DNA of 64,000 nt. Source: Cytophagaceae bacterium. GTDB taxonomy: Bacteria; Bacteroidota; Bacteroidia; Flavobacteriales; Flavobacteriaceae. The DNA lies in NCBI GenBank assembly GCA_002710685.1, contig PALD01000071.1, positions 329,042 through 393,041 of the forward strand. The letters are read 5' to 3'. Under the pieces are notes generated by a model. It was given only the letters and a program-made list of their open reading frames with translations, was not told where the DNA came from and searched no databases. This document shows, in pieces, positions 33,186 to 43,672 of the stretch (position 1 is the first letter of the stretch; every line of letters starts with the position of its first letter). Both the position numbers and the translations under genes were made by a program.

Positions 33186-33800
33186 ATGCAGTTGATCCTG
33201 AGCATTATATTGCTGGTGATTGAGGTAGTTGCCCTGGTGCAGGGATTGAGAAATTATTCTTACCTAAGGACAACCCCCGAAAAGTACCTTGTGTATTTCA
33301 TGATACTTGTGGTGCTGGTGGAGATCCCTGCCTTTGTCATGACAAATTATGGCATCAATGCATCTCCATTGTACAACATGTATATGCTTCTATCTTTTGC
33401 AATATTCTTTGTGTGGTTTTACCATATATTGAGACATAGATATGTTGTGATAGGCCTGGGAGTGGTTTTTATGCTGGGGTATATAATCGCTTTTATAACA
33501 CAAGATTTTTATTACTCTTTGCTCAGCTATGCACTTGCAACAGGTACCATTGCAATCTTGATATTGGTTTTCATGTTATATTTGGATATGCTTAAGGCAG
33601 ATTATGTTATTGAATACAAGGATTCTAGGAGGTTTTGGATAGCAACCGGTCTGCTCTTGTTTCATATAGGTTTTTTACCCATAAGTTTTTTTCAGGGTTT
33701 TGTAGATGTTTATGGTGTTGAGTATAACCTTGTGCTCACCATGCTCAACCTTATAGTATACGGTTGTATTATAAAAGCTTTTTCATGCATAAAGACGTAG
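33186..33800 (+). CDS. Polytopic membrane protein, possible sensory partner of the LytS kinase
   Basis: 204 residues, almost all hydrophobic, with about seven predicted membrane segments (first LILSIILLVIEVVALVQG, last LVLTMLNLIVYGCIIKAF) and short loops. No enzyme motif was seen. It overlaps the kinase start by 16 bp, so translation is coupled. It probably forms the membrane sensing part for that kinase, which has only one membrane segment of its own (inference). Confidence 0.75.
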   Translation: MQLILSIILLVIEVVALVQGLRNYSYLRTTPEKYLVYFMILVVLVEIPAFVMTNYGINASPLYNMYMLLSFAIFFVWFYHILRHRYVVIGLGVVFMLGYIIAFITQDFYYSLLSYALATGTIAILILVFMLYLDMLKADYVIEYKDSRRFWIATGLLLFHIGFLPISFFQGFVDVYGVEYNLVLTMLNLIVYGCIIKAFSCIKT

Positions 33801-34579
33801 AGGCAATATATCTTATCCTTCCCGTGATCGTGGTGATTATAGCCTTTGCCATGGTGGTGATGTTCGTGGTTTTCAACAATAGGAAGAACACCTTGATCAA
33901 GAAGAAATATGAAGATGAAATTGCCTTTCAAAAAAAAATTCACCGTATTGAACTTGATGCCCTGCGCAGCCAGCTCAATCCACATTTTATACACAATTCA
34001 TTAAATGCCATTCAATATTATATACAGCGCAATGAAGTGGAAATCTCAGAAAATTACCTGACCAAGTTTTCTAAATTGATGCGTATGTTCTTTGAATACT
34101 CCAAGAAGGCAAGCATAACCATACGTGATGAGGTTACCTTGCTCAAGACCTACCTCGAGATAGAAAAACTGCGGTTTGAGGACAAGATAGAATACACCAT
34201 TGAAGTTGATGATGAGCTAAATCAAGACAGCCGTGAGGTGCCCACCATGCTCATACAGCCCATTGTTGAAAATGCCATAAACCATGGTCTTTTTCATAAA
34301 AAGGGCGAGGGCAAGGTTGAGGTTCATTTTAAGTACATCAATGTAGATACATATAAAATCTTGGTAAGAGATGATGGTATAGGCCTTAATAAAGCCTTAG
34401 AACTTCGGCCGAAAGGCATAAAAAGGCTCAACTCTTCTAAGGTTATTGCAGAGCGATTACTACTGCTTAAAAAATCTGAACAGGTAGATATAGAACAAGA
34501 GGTAATAGACCTTTCTGATATTTCCCCGCAAACGGGAACACAGGTAAGCCTTACCATAACCCAAAAAGACATCCTATGA
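33785..34579 (+). CDS. LytS/YehU-type sensor histidine kinase
   Basis: 264 residues from ATG 33785; a TTG at 33764 would add seven residues. One N-terminal membrane segment (YLILPVIVVIIAFAMVVMFVV) is followed by a short coiled linker, the His_kinase domain with His67 in SQLNPHFIHNSLNAI, and an HATPase domain (MLIQPIVENAINHG, VRDDGIGLNKAL). This family pairs with LytTR regulators, and one follows with an ATGA overlap. Confidence 0.9.
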   Translation: MHKDVEAIYLILPVIVVIIAFAMVVMFVVFNNRKNTLIKKKYEDEIAFQKKIHRIELDALRSQLNPHFIHNSLNAIQYYIQRNEVEISENYLTKFSKLMRMFFEYSKKASITIRDEVTLLKTYLEIEKLRFEDKIEYTIEVDDELNQDSREVPTMLIQPIVENAINHGLFHKKGEGKVEVHFKYINVDTYKILVRDDGIGLNKALELRPKGIKRLNSSKVIAERLLLLKKSEQVDIEQEVIDLSDISPQTGTQVSLTITQKDIL

Positions 34580-35319
34580 AAATAAGGACCATACTTGTAG
34601 ATGATGAGCCCAAGGCTATTGCCATATTGCAAAATAAGCTGGAACGTTTTTGCCCCGTCATAGAAGTCGTGGCCACGACACAGTCTCCTCATGAAGCCAT
34701 AAGCTTGATACAGGAGCAGCAGCCAGAACTGGTATTCCTGGACATCGCCATGCCCGAATTAAATGGCCTTGAGGTGCTCAGGCGTTTTGAATCTCCAGAC
34801 TTTGAAGTCATTTTTGCGACAGCGTTTGACGATTATGCCATTGAGGCCATAAAACATTGCGCCATAGGCTATCTTGTAAAACCGGTTGATAATGAAGACC
34901 TGGTAATGGCCGTCAACAATGCAATCAAGAATATAGAAGAAAAAACGGCCCTGCGCAAAAACTTGAAATTGATTGAAAACCTAGGGGTTCAAAATTTTAA
35001 GAACAAAACCGTGATCATACCCTCTGTAGAAGGGCTTGAGTTTATCAAGATTGAGGACATCGTGCACTGCGAGGGCGTTGATGGCTACACAAAGGTTTAC
35101 CTCAGGGATGACAAGCCCATTTTGAGCTCAAACAGCATAGGCCACTTTAACAGGATTCTGGAAAATCAAAATTTCTACCTCATTCACAAATCGCACCTTA
35201 TCAACCTGGATTATATAGATAAATACCTTAATGAAGGATACGTGGTCATGGGCAATGAAAAATTACCCGTTTCCAGAAACCGGAGGAGTGCATTCCTGGA
35301 GATGATGCGTGGCAACTAG
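34576..35319 (+). CDS. LytTR-family response regulator
   Basis: 247 residues. The receiver domain has TILVDDEPKA, the phospho-acceptor Asp56 in FLDIAMPELNG, and the switch Lys in YLVKPVDNED. The C-terminal LytTR DNA-binding domain spans about 150-245 (VEGLEFIKIEDIVHCEG, FYLIHKSHLINLDYI, LPVSRNRR). It is coupled to the kinase gene by a 4-bp overlap. Its last bases overlap the stop codon of the pyrophosphatase pseudogene on the other strand. Confidence 0.92.
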   Translation: MKIRTILVDDEPKAIAILQNKLERFCPVIEVVATTQSPHEAISLIQEQQPELVFLDIAMPELNGLEVLRRFESPDFEVIFATAFDDYAIEAIKHCAIGYLVKPVDNEDLVMAVNNAIKNIEEKTALRKNLKLIENLGVQNFKNKTVIIPSVEGLEFIKIEDIVHCEGVDGYTKVYLRDDKPILSSNSIGHFNRILENQNFYLIHKSHLINLDYIDKYLNEGYVVMGNEKLPVSRNRRSAFLEMMRGN

Positions 35320-35850
35320 TACGTCATCCATCTTTTGATTTCGGCAGCAGCCTCTTGCTCATCTCCCCATCCCTGTAGCTCGGTGGTATCCCCGGGGTCA
35401 TAATTTGTAAACCACAGTTCAAGTATTTGCCTTGCGGCGAAAAAATCATCCTCAAAGTCTTTCCATTTTTCTACTTTGATGACCTGTTCATCTGCTTCTG
35501 GCGGAATGGCGATAATCTTATGATCTCCTTCACCGGCATCCACCAATTTGAGCATATGGGTTTAATGCCCATTACGGTGCAACTACTTTCGCTTTAGCCT
35601 ATGATAAGAACATCTAGCGGGTCGCCATCACCCCCATTTTTTGGGTCGCAATGTTGAGGGAATAAAACCGTAATTGCCAGGATATCCCAGAAACCCGATA
35701 CGCCTGTCTTGCCCATTGCGTTGGTCAGGTGTTATTTTTCTGCTTTTGGCATCATACTCCATCTTTAGGTTTGTGCCTGCAGGGATTTACACAACAGCTT
35801 GCAGGATACCATCTTGATACGTAGGGAGATTATAATGATCTGTGCTCTCT
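35316..35850 (-). pseudogene. Decayed inorganic pyrophosphatase gene (Bacteroidota lipoprotein-type)
   Basis: Reading the minus strand from 35849 in pieces gives DHYNLPTYQDGILQAVV, a TAA where Glu is expected, then IPAGTNLKMEYDAKS to GYPGNYGFIPSTL. After a frameshift comes GGDGDPLDVLIIG, another in-frame TAA at 35592-35594, then TVMGIKPI, another shift, and the intact end MLKLVDAGEGDHKIIA to AAEIKRWMTY. These are class I pyrophosphatase motifs (YPGNYGFIP, GDGDPLDVL, GEGDHKIIA). With two nonsense codons and at least two frameshifts the gene cannot make the enzyme. The signal peptide region is not recognisable. Only the last 79 codons remain open (35316-35555). Confidence 0.8.
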
Positions 35851-35864
35851 CAGGACGGGAAAAA

Positions 35865-35880
35865 TTTGGCGAAAGCCAAA
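35865..35880. repeat. Dyad repeat copy TTTGGC-GAAA-GCCAAA
   Basis: Perfect 6-bp stem around GAAA between the pseudogene and the next lipoprotein gene. Confidence 0.8.
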
Positions 35881-35905
35881 AGGACCATCCCGCGCGCAAT
35901 ACCTT

Positions 35906-36448
35906 TTACCATCCCACCATAAAGTATTTAACCTTGGCCTTATCAGGGATTTGAGATTCGCTCACTTTTATTTCACGGTTAAATTGTAGTTCACCGGCCA
36001 GCTCTTTTTTATCAATCGTAAAGTATGCGTTGATATCGTCTGTAAATACCACCACGCTACTCAACAGGGTTTGTATTTTTGAGATTTTATAGGCTTTCCT
36101 GATATCGCCAAAAGTGCTCTTGAGGCTTATTCCCTCGGGTGTTTCATAGCGGTCATCAAAGATTTGCACGGTTTTTATCTTGCTGCTATCTGCCGCGGTA
36201 GCAGGTGATAGGCTCAATAACTGCTTGCCATCTTTCTCATAGATCTCGATGGCCCCGGTACCGCTAAGGCTATTGTTATCGGTAGGGTCGATGACATCAT
36301 CATTTTCAAACAGGGCATCAAGTTCGCTCACTTTGGTATCCTGGGTTATGTGTCCCACGCTCGTGGGTGTCACTTTGTAGGGGTCATCGCTGTTGCAGGA
36401 AGTTAAAAGGAGGCAGGTGATGGCAATCGAGGTCAATAATTTTTTCAT
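35906..36448 (-). CDS. Lipoprotein of unknown function
   Basis: 180 residues with signal MKKLLTSIAITCLLLTSC, then NSDDPYKVTP. The mature domain contains TKVSELDALFENDDV, GAIEIYEKDGKQLLSL, EGISLKSTFGDIRKAY and FTIDKKEL. The pattern of a strength-of-signal start followed by SLKSTFGDIRKAY recalls periplasmic domains that follow a 'threshold' arrangement, but no family can be named with confidence. It lies 24 bp downstream of the HerA-like ATPase gene on the same strand and may be cotranscribed. Confidence 0.75.
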   Translation of the reverse strand: MKKLLTSIAITCLLLTSCNSDDPYKVTPTSVGHITQDTKVSELDALFENDDVIDPTDNNSLSGTGAIEIYEKDGKQLLSLSPATAADSSKIKTVQIFDDRYETPEGISLKSTFGDIRKAYKISKIQTLLSSVVVFTDDINAYFTIDKKELAGELQFNREIKVSESQIPDKAKVKYFMVGW

Positions 36449-36472
36449 GTTTTATGTTTGGTTTGTAATAAT

Positions 36473-38002
36473 CTATTTGATCATCTTGCCCAGTATGCCC
36501 AGTACCCCGCGTATAACGGTGGCACTTGTCAATACCTTGATGATGGCTTTTTGTGTGGTGTTTGAAGAGCGCGAACTGCTGGAGCGTGTGGACTTTGATA
36601 CTTTGGCCCTTTCTGCTTTTGCTTTTTCCTTCACCTCTTCGGTCTCGGCCTTTTCTATTTTTTCACATAGAATTTCATAGGCGCTTTCCCGGTCAATATG
36701 CTCATTGTATTTCTTTACGAGCAATGACTTTGCGTTGATTTCATCCAGCTCGGCTTGTGTGAGTATATCCATCCTTGACATGGGTGCGCGCATCATTGTC
36801 GCGGCCAGCGGGGTGGGTCGCCCTTTTTCATCAAGGGCAGAAACCAATGCTTCTCCTGTACCTAACGATGTCAAGACCTCTGTGGTATCATAATATTCAG
36901 AAATAGGATAATTTTCTGCCGTAAGCTTGATGGCCTTTCTGTCTTTTGCCGTAAAGGCACGCAGGGCGTGTTGTATTTTAAGACCTAGTTGGCTAAGTAC
37001 CCCATCAGGGACGTCAGTGGGGTTTTGAGTTACAAAATATAGGCCTATCCCCTTAGAGCGTATGAGCTTTACAATGCTTTCTATCTGGTCGTGGAGTGCT
37101 TTTGATGCTTCTTTGAAGATAAGGTGGGCCTCGTCAATAAAGATTACAAGTTCTGGCTGGCCGCTGTCGCCCTGCTCGGGGAAAGTGCTGTAAATTTCAG
37201 CAAGCAGGCTGAGCATAAAGGTTGAGAAAAGGTGTGGCTTGTCTTGAATGTCGGTCAACCTCATGATGTTGATATAGCCATTACCGTTTTCATCCAGCCT
37301 GGTCAGGTCGCGCACTTCAAATGATTTTTCTCCAAAAAATATATCAGCGCCCTGTTGCTCCAGCTGTACTATCTTTCTCAATATTGAACCGGCTGATGCC
37401 GTAGAGATACGGCCATACAGGTCTTGAATTTCATCCCTGCCTTCATTTGTAGAATATTGCAGCACCTTTTTAAAATCCTTTAAATCGAGCAGAGGCAACT
37501 TATTGTCATCACAATATTTAAAGAGGATGGCAATGATACCTGCCTGCGATTCACTGGCATCTATTATTCTTGAAAAAAGCACGGGGCCAAACTCACTTAC
37601 CGTTGCCCTTAGGCGTATGCCATCCTGTTCTGAAAGGGTCAGGATTTCCACAGGAAACCCCTTTGCCGTAAAGGGCAGGCCTATTTTCTCCTGGCGTTCA
37701 TCAATCTTGGGGTGGCCGGGGCTTGCCTTTGCAATACCGCTCAAGTCCCCCTTCATGTCCATCAATAGCACGGGCACCCCTTTTTCACTGAGGTTTTCTG
37801 CCAGTACCTGGAGGGATTTTGTCTTGCCCGTTCCCGTTGCCCCGGCAATGAGGCCATGGCGATTCATGGTTTTGAGCGGGATTTTCACATGCGCGCCGGT
37901 AATCGTTTCGCCATTGAGCATGGCGGCACCCACGGTAATACTTTCTCCTTTAAAGGTATTGCCTGCTATAATGTATTCCTTAAAAGCTTCTAAGTTGGCC
38001 AT
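36473..38002 (-). CDS. HerA/VirB4-like ATPase, DUF853 family
   Basis: 509 residues. Walker A GATGTGKT (residues 54-61) and Walker B LVIFIDEAH; FVTQNPTDVP is a sensor-like motif typical of the HerA/FtsK superfamily. The C-terminus carries a Lys/Glu-rich helix and a Ser-rich linker (STRSSSSRSSN) before a hydrophobic tail (VIRGVLGILGKMI). Proteins of this family (E. coli YjgR) are widespread and of unclear role; DNA translocation or nucleic-acid remodelling is assumed from the fold. Confidence 0.9.
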   Translation of the reverse strand: MANLEAFKEYIIAGNTFKGESITVGAAMLNGETITGAHVKIPLKTMNRHGLIAGATGTGKTKSLQVLAENLSEKGVPVLLMDMKGDLSGIAKASPGHPKIDERQEKIGLPFTAKGFPVEILTLSEQDGIRLRATVSEFGPVLFSRIIDASESQAGIIAILFKYCDDNKLPLLDLKDFKKVLQYSTNEGRDEIQDLYGRISTASAGSILRKIVQLEQQGADIFFGEKSFEVRDLTRLDENGNGYINIMRLTDIQDKPHLFSTFMLSLLAEIYSTFPEQGDSGQPELVIFIDEAHLIFKEASKALHDQIESIVKLIRSKGIGLYFVTQNPTDVPDGVLSQLGLKIQHALRAFTAKDRKAIKLTAENYPISEYYDTTEVLTSLGTGEALVSALDEKGRPTPLAATMMRAPMSRMDILTQAELDEINAKSLLVKKYNEHIDRESAYEILCEKIEKAETEEVKEKAKAERAKVSKSTRSSSSRSSNTTQKAIIKVLTSATVIRGVLGILGKMIK

Positions 38003-38089
38003 TTTTTCAAATTTGCCTTAAAAATAAGGATTACCAGCAAATGGCAAGGATTTTTTGTGTCATTCATGTAAGAGAAGTGGCTTTGCGTT

Positions 38090-38119
38090 TTGGAAGCATC
38101 TTAAACCGCAGTATCTTTG
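38090..38119 (+). promoter_or_regulatory. Bacteroidota-type promoter of queE
   Basis: TTG (38090-38092), 19 bp, TATCTTTG (38112-38119), only 7 bp before ATG 38127. This supports the shorter start and implies a very short leader. Confidence 0.85.
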
Positions 38120-38126
38120 CGCCCTT

Positions 38127-38759
38127 ATGACAAAAGAAGCTATTGCAAGTAGGGTAGAGCTGGGGGAACTATTGCCCCTCATGGAAGAATTTTATACCAT
38201 TCAGGGAGAGGGAGCACACACGGGCAAGGCCGCATATTTCATCAGGGTGGGGGGCTGCGATGTAGGCTGTCACTGGTGCGATGTCAAGGAGAGTTGGGAT
38301 GCTGCGATACACCCACCCACAGAGGCATCTCATATTGTGGAGAATGCTTCAAAATATAGTGATACCGTGGTCGTGACCGGGGGCGAACCCTTAATGTGGG
38401 ACATGGCACCGTTAACCACCATGCTCAAGGCAAAAGGCATGCAGGTGCACATAGAAACCTCTGGCGCATACGAGCTTTCTGGGCAGTGGGACTGGATCTG
38501 TCTTTCGCCAAAAAAACGCATGTTGCCCAAACCCCGCATTTATAACGAGGCACATGAACTCAAGGTGATTATTTACAACAAGTCAGATTTTGCTTTCGCC
38601 GAAGAACATGCCGCAAAGGTCAATGCAAACTGTGAGCTGTACCTCCAGCCAGAATGGAGCGTACGTGAAAAGATGACCCCGCTTATTGTGGATTACGTCA
38701 TGCGCAACCCAAAATGGAAAATCAGCCTACAAACACACAAATACCTCAATATACCATAA
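38127..38759 (+). CDS. queE: 7-carboxy-7-deazaguanine synthase
   Basis: A 210-residue radical SAM enzyme of queuosine precursor synthesis, converting carboxy-tetrahydropterin to 7-carboxy-7-deazaguanine. The [4Fe-4S] cysteines are Cys44, Cys48 and Cys51 (C-x3-C-x2-C, in GGCDVGCHWCD). EFYTIQGEGAHTG at the start and VTGGEPLMW are QueE signatures. A longer frame from 38055 is rejected because the promoter lies inside it. The gene stands alone with its own terminator. Confidence 0.92.
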   Translation: MTKEAIASRVELGELLPLMEEFYTIQGEGAHTGKAAYFIRVGGCDVGCHWCDVKESWDAAIHPPTEASHIVENASKYSDTVVVTGGEPLMWDMAPLTTMLKAKGMQVHIETSGAYELSGQWDWICLSPKKRMLPKPRIYNEAHELKVIIYNKSDFAFAEEHAAKVNANCELYLQPEWSVREKMTPLIVDYVMRNPKWKISLQTHKYLNIP

Positions 38760-38760
38760 T

Positions 38761-38793
38761 AAAAAACCTTCTGGTATACCGGAAGGTTTTTTT
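38761..38793. terminator. Terminator between convergent genes queE and DUF2911 gene
   Basis: Stem AAACCTTCtGG / CCgGAAGGTTT with A-run on the left and T-run on the right, so it can work in both directions. Confidence 0.85.
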
Positions 38794-38818
38794 ATATCAC
38801 GGGTAAACAAGCTATGGT

Positions 38819-39370
38819 TTACTCTGTTGCGGGAGCCGTGGTAAACGGTATCTTGATAAATGTCTGTTCCCAGCCTATCAGCATATCGGCACCATCAGTC
38901 GCGGGTTGAAAGGTGATGCTAAAGTCTTCAATGGGCGCGCTGGTCTTTCTTGCTGGTGCGGTGATGCGGGCAAGGTCCATCTCTTCTTTGTAGCCAAAGG
39001 CCCCCCAGGTGTTTATGTCCCTATTGAGTATTACCGTCCACTCTTTGTCACCGGGTATGGAAAATAGGGTGTAGGTACCGGCCTTGATGGTCTTGTCGCC
39101 CACGGTCATATCCTTGTAAAGGGTGATTTCGGTAGACTCATTGGCACCGGTCCTCCATACCTTTCCATAAGGTACCAGGTCGCCAAAAATCTTGCGTCCC
39201 TTGACCTTTGGGCGGCTATAGATCACACGTATCAAAGGCCTCTTGTCAGGGCTCCTGTACATGGCGATATCCAGCGGACTCGCATCGGGCTGGTCAAACG
39301 ACTGGCTTATTGCCCGTGGGGCAGCAAGCATTATGATAGAAAATATGGCGGTATATATGAGTTTTTTCAT
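38819..39370 (-). CDS. DUF2911 family periplasmic protein
   Basis: 183 residues from ATG 39370, which gives the signal peptide MKKLIYTAIFSIIMLAAPRAISQ; a longer frame from 39400 adds ten polar residues that would spoil it. Family segments: RVIYSRPKVKGRKIFG, VPYGKVWRTGANEST, AGTYTLFSIPGDKEWTVILN and a closing WEQTFIKIPF. The family is common in Bacteroidota and has no assigned function. A minus-strand promoter matches at 39398-39426. Confidence 0.88.
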   Translation of the reverse strand: MKKLIYTAIFSIIMLAAPRAISQSFDQPDASPLDIAMYRSPDKRPLIRVIYSRPKVKGRKIFGDLVPYGKVWRTGANESTEITLYKDMTVGDKTIKAGTYTLFSIPGDKEWTVILNRDINTWGAFGYKEEMDLARITAPARKTSAPIEDFSITFQPATDGADMLIGWEQTFIKIPFTTAPATE

Positions 39371-39397
39371 GGTATGCGTGTTTAAGTTTTCGGTGTG

Positions 39398-39426
39398 CAA
39401 ATGTATGGTCTCTCAACAATCTGCAA
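39398..39426 (-). promoter_or_regulatory. Bacteroidota-type promoter of the DUF2911 gene
   Basis: On the minus strand: TTG (39424-39426), 18 bp, TACATTTG (39398-39405), 27 bp before ATG 39370. Confidence 0.7.
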
Positions 39427-39453
39427 GTTAATGAATTGATAAAGATCTAGAAG

Positions 39454-39473
39454 GTTTTGGCTATAGCCAAAAC
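39454..39473. repeat. Dyad repeat copy, 8-bp stem GTTTTGGC / GCCAAAAC, loop TATA
   Basis: Perfect stem in the divergent region between the DUF2911 gene and asnB. Confidence 0.8.
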
Positions 39474-39641
39474 AACTTTTATGTCATATCGTTTTTTATA
39501 GTGTAAACGGTATATTTGGTTTTTATTTTTATTAAAAATGTTTTTTAAAGTTTTAAATTGTAACTAAAAAAAACTTTAGTGTTTTAAAGATGAACTTTGA
39601 TGTTCACTTTTGAAGCCTATTTAATAACAAAACGATAAGAT

Positions 39642-41330
39642 ATGTGCGGAATTGTTTGTGCTTATGAATTAAAGCAGGATGCCGAGGGAGTTAGGCAGCA
39701 AGTATTGGAAATGTCAAAAAAAGTGCGCCACCGTGGTCCAGACTGGAGCGGTATTTATAATAATGATAAAGCGGTTCTTGCCCACGAGCGGCTGTCAATA
39801 GTTGACCCTGCTTCTGGTAAACAGCCTTTGTTTAGCCCAGACGGTAAACTGGTACTTGCGGCTAACGGTGAAATCTACAACCATCGTGAACTGAGAAAGC
39901 AGTTTGCGGGCAAGTATGATTTTAAGACCGAATCTGACTGTGAGGTCATCCTGGCACTGTATCAAGAAAAAGGCCCTGACTTTGTAGATGAGCTCAATGG
40001 TATTTTTGCATTTTCGATATATGATTCTGAAAAGGATGAATATTTTGTGGCTCGCGACCACATGGGCATCATCCCATTATACATGGGGTGGGATAAAAAC
40101 GGTACATTTTATGTAGCTTCAGAGCTTAAGGCGCTAGAAGGTGTTTGCACAAAAATTGAGCTTTTCCCCCCGGGACATTACCTGCATAGTGCTACCGGCG
40201 AGTTGACCAGATGGTATGAACGCGACTGGATGGAGTATGATGCGGTAAAGGACAATGAGACCAGCATCCAGAAATTAAAAGATGCACTGGAGGCCGCGGT
40301 AAAGCGCCAGTTAATGTCTGATGTTCCTTATGGAGTGCTGCTTTCAGGTGGGCTGGATTCTTCCATTACATCAGCTGTTGCTAAAAAATATTCAGAAATG
40401 CGTGTTGAAAGTGATGACACCCAGGGAGCCTGGTGGCCACGGCTGCATTCATTTTCTGTAGGGCTTGAGGGCTCGCCAGATCTGGCTGCTGCCCAAAAAG
40501 TAGCAGACCACATCGGTACCGTGCACCACGAGATAAAGTTTACCATTCAAGAAGGGCTTGATGCCATTCGGGATGTGATTTACAACCTGGAGACATATGA
40601 TATCACCACCATCAGGGCCTCCACCCCCATGTACCTTATGGCGCGAGTAATCAAGTCCATGGGTGTTAAAATGGTACTTTCTGGCGAGGGGGCTGATGAG
40701 ATTTTTGGAGGATACCTCTATTTCCACAAAGCACCAAACGCACAGGAATTTCATGAGGAGACCGTGCGCAAGTTGAGCAAGCTGCATATGTATGATTGCC
40801 TGCGGGCAAACAAGTCACTGGCGGCATGGGGCATAGAAGGCCGAGTACCTTTCCTAGACAAAGAATTTATGGATGTGGCCATGAGCATTAACCCACAGGA
40901 AAAGATGATCAACGGCGAGCGCATGGAAAAATGGGTGATTCGCAAGGCATTTGAAGATTACCTGCCCGCAAGTGTGGCTTGGCGCCAAAAAGAGCAGTTC
41001 TCTGACGGTGTGGGCTACAGCTGGATCGACACCCTCAAGGAGATGGTGGGTGAGAAGGTGACAGACGAGATGATGGCAAATGCACATTACCGTTTCCCCA
41101 TACAAACCCCGCAAAACAAGGAGGAATATTACTACAGGAGCATTTTTGAAGAGCATTTTCCCAGTGATGCGGCAGCATTGAGCGTGCCCCAGGAAGCCTC
41201 TGTTGCTTGCAGCACAAAGATTGCCCTGGAGTGGGACGAGGCGTTCAAGAACATGAACGACCCTTCTGGCCGTGCCGTCGCAAACGTGCATACAGATGCC
41301 TATAAAAAAGGTGTGGAGACACCTGTTTAA
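39642..41330 (+). CDS. asnB: Glutamine-hydrolysing asparagine synthetase B
   Basis: 562 residues. Cys2 (MCGIV) is the glutaminase nucleophile of an N-terminal class II amidotransferase domain (HRGPDWSG, LAHERLSIVD, NGEIYNH). The C-terminal synthetase domain has the PP-loop LSGGLDSS and a conserved LSGEGADEIFGGY. It makes asparagine from aspartate, glutamine and ATP in the cytoplasm. A single gene with its own terminator; the long AT-rich region upstream likely holds its promoter but no clear match was found. Confidence 0.95.
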   Translation: MCGIVCAYELKQDAEGVRQQVLEMSKKVRHRGPDWSGIYNNDKAVLAHERLSIVDPASGKQPLFSPDGKLVLAANGEIYNHRELRKQFAGKYDFKTESDCEVILALYQEKGPDFVDELNGIFAFSIYDSEKDEYFVARDHMGIIPLYMGWDKNGTFYVASELKALEGVCTKIELFPPGHYLHSATGELTRWYERDWMEYDAVKDNETSIQKLKDALEAAVKRQLMSDVPYGVLLSGGLDSSITSAVAKKYSEMRVESDDTQGAWWPRLHSFSVGLEGSPDLAAAQKVADHIGTVHHEIKFTIQEGLDAIRDVIYNLETYDITTIRASTPMYLMARVIKSMGVKMVLSGEGADEIFGGYLYFHKAPNAQEFHEETVRKLSKLHMYDCLRANKSLAAWGIEGRVPFLDKEFMDVAMSINPQEKMINGERMEKWVIRKAFEDYLPASVAWRQKEQFSDGVGYSWIDTLKEMVGEKVTDEMMANAHYRFPIQTPQNKEEYYYRSIFEEHFPSDAAALSVPQEASVACSTKIALEWDEAFKNMNDPSGRAVANVHTDAYKKGVETPV

Positions 41331-41353
41331 GTCCAACGTTAGATTAGATTTTT

Positions 41354-41390
41354 AAAACGGCCCATCACAAGTTTGATGGGTCGTTTTTTT
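41354..41390 (+). terminator. Rho-independent terminator of asnB
   Basis: Stem AAAACGGCCCATCA / TGATGGGTCGTTTT with one G-T pair, loop CAAGTT, then T-run. Confidence 0.9.
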
Positions 41391-41515
41391 GGTCAAAAAC
41401 CCAATAATCCCAACACGGTTGTATATGCTTTAAAAAACAGCTGTTTTTTCCACAATTTGTTGATAACTTAAAGGCTTTAGAGCTGCCTTTTAACCCCTTT
41501 TGGGAAGGCTTTTTC

Positions 41516-41523
41516 TATATTTG
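41516..41523 (+). promoter_or_regulatory. -7 element TATATTTG of gyrB
   Basis: Exact TAnnTTTG match about 95 bp before the gyrB start. No TTG at 19 bp; one occurs at 13 bp (41500-41502). Confidence 0.5.
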
Positions 41524-41542
41524 TTTGCTAGTGGAATTTTAA

Positions 41543-43555
<2,013 letters not shown>

Positions 43556-43577
43556 GATACCTTTCATTTTTTTTACT

Positions 43578-43608
43578 AAACCCTGGGCAAACTGTCTGGG
43601 GTTTTTTT
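43578..43608 (+). terminator. Rho-independent terminator of gyrB
   Basis: Stem AAACCC / GGGTTT around a 15-nt loop, followed by a T-run. Confidence 0.75.
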
Positions 43609-43672
43609 ATTGATTGTAAGTGATTATGTTAAATCATTTTCTATTTTAGCTGTTCTCCAAATCTTCTTGAAC

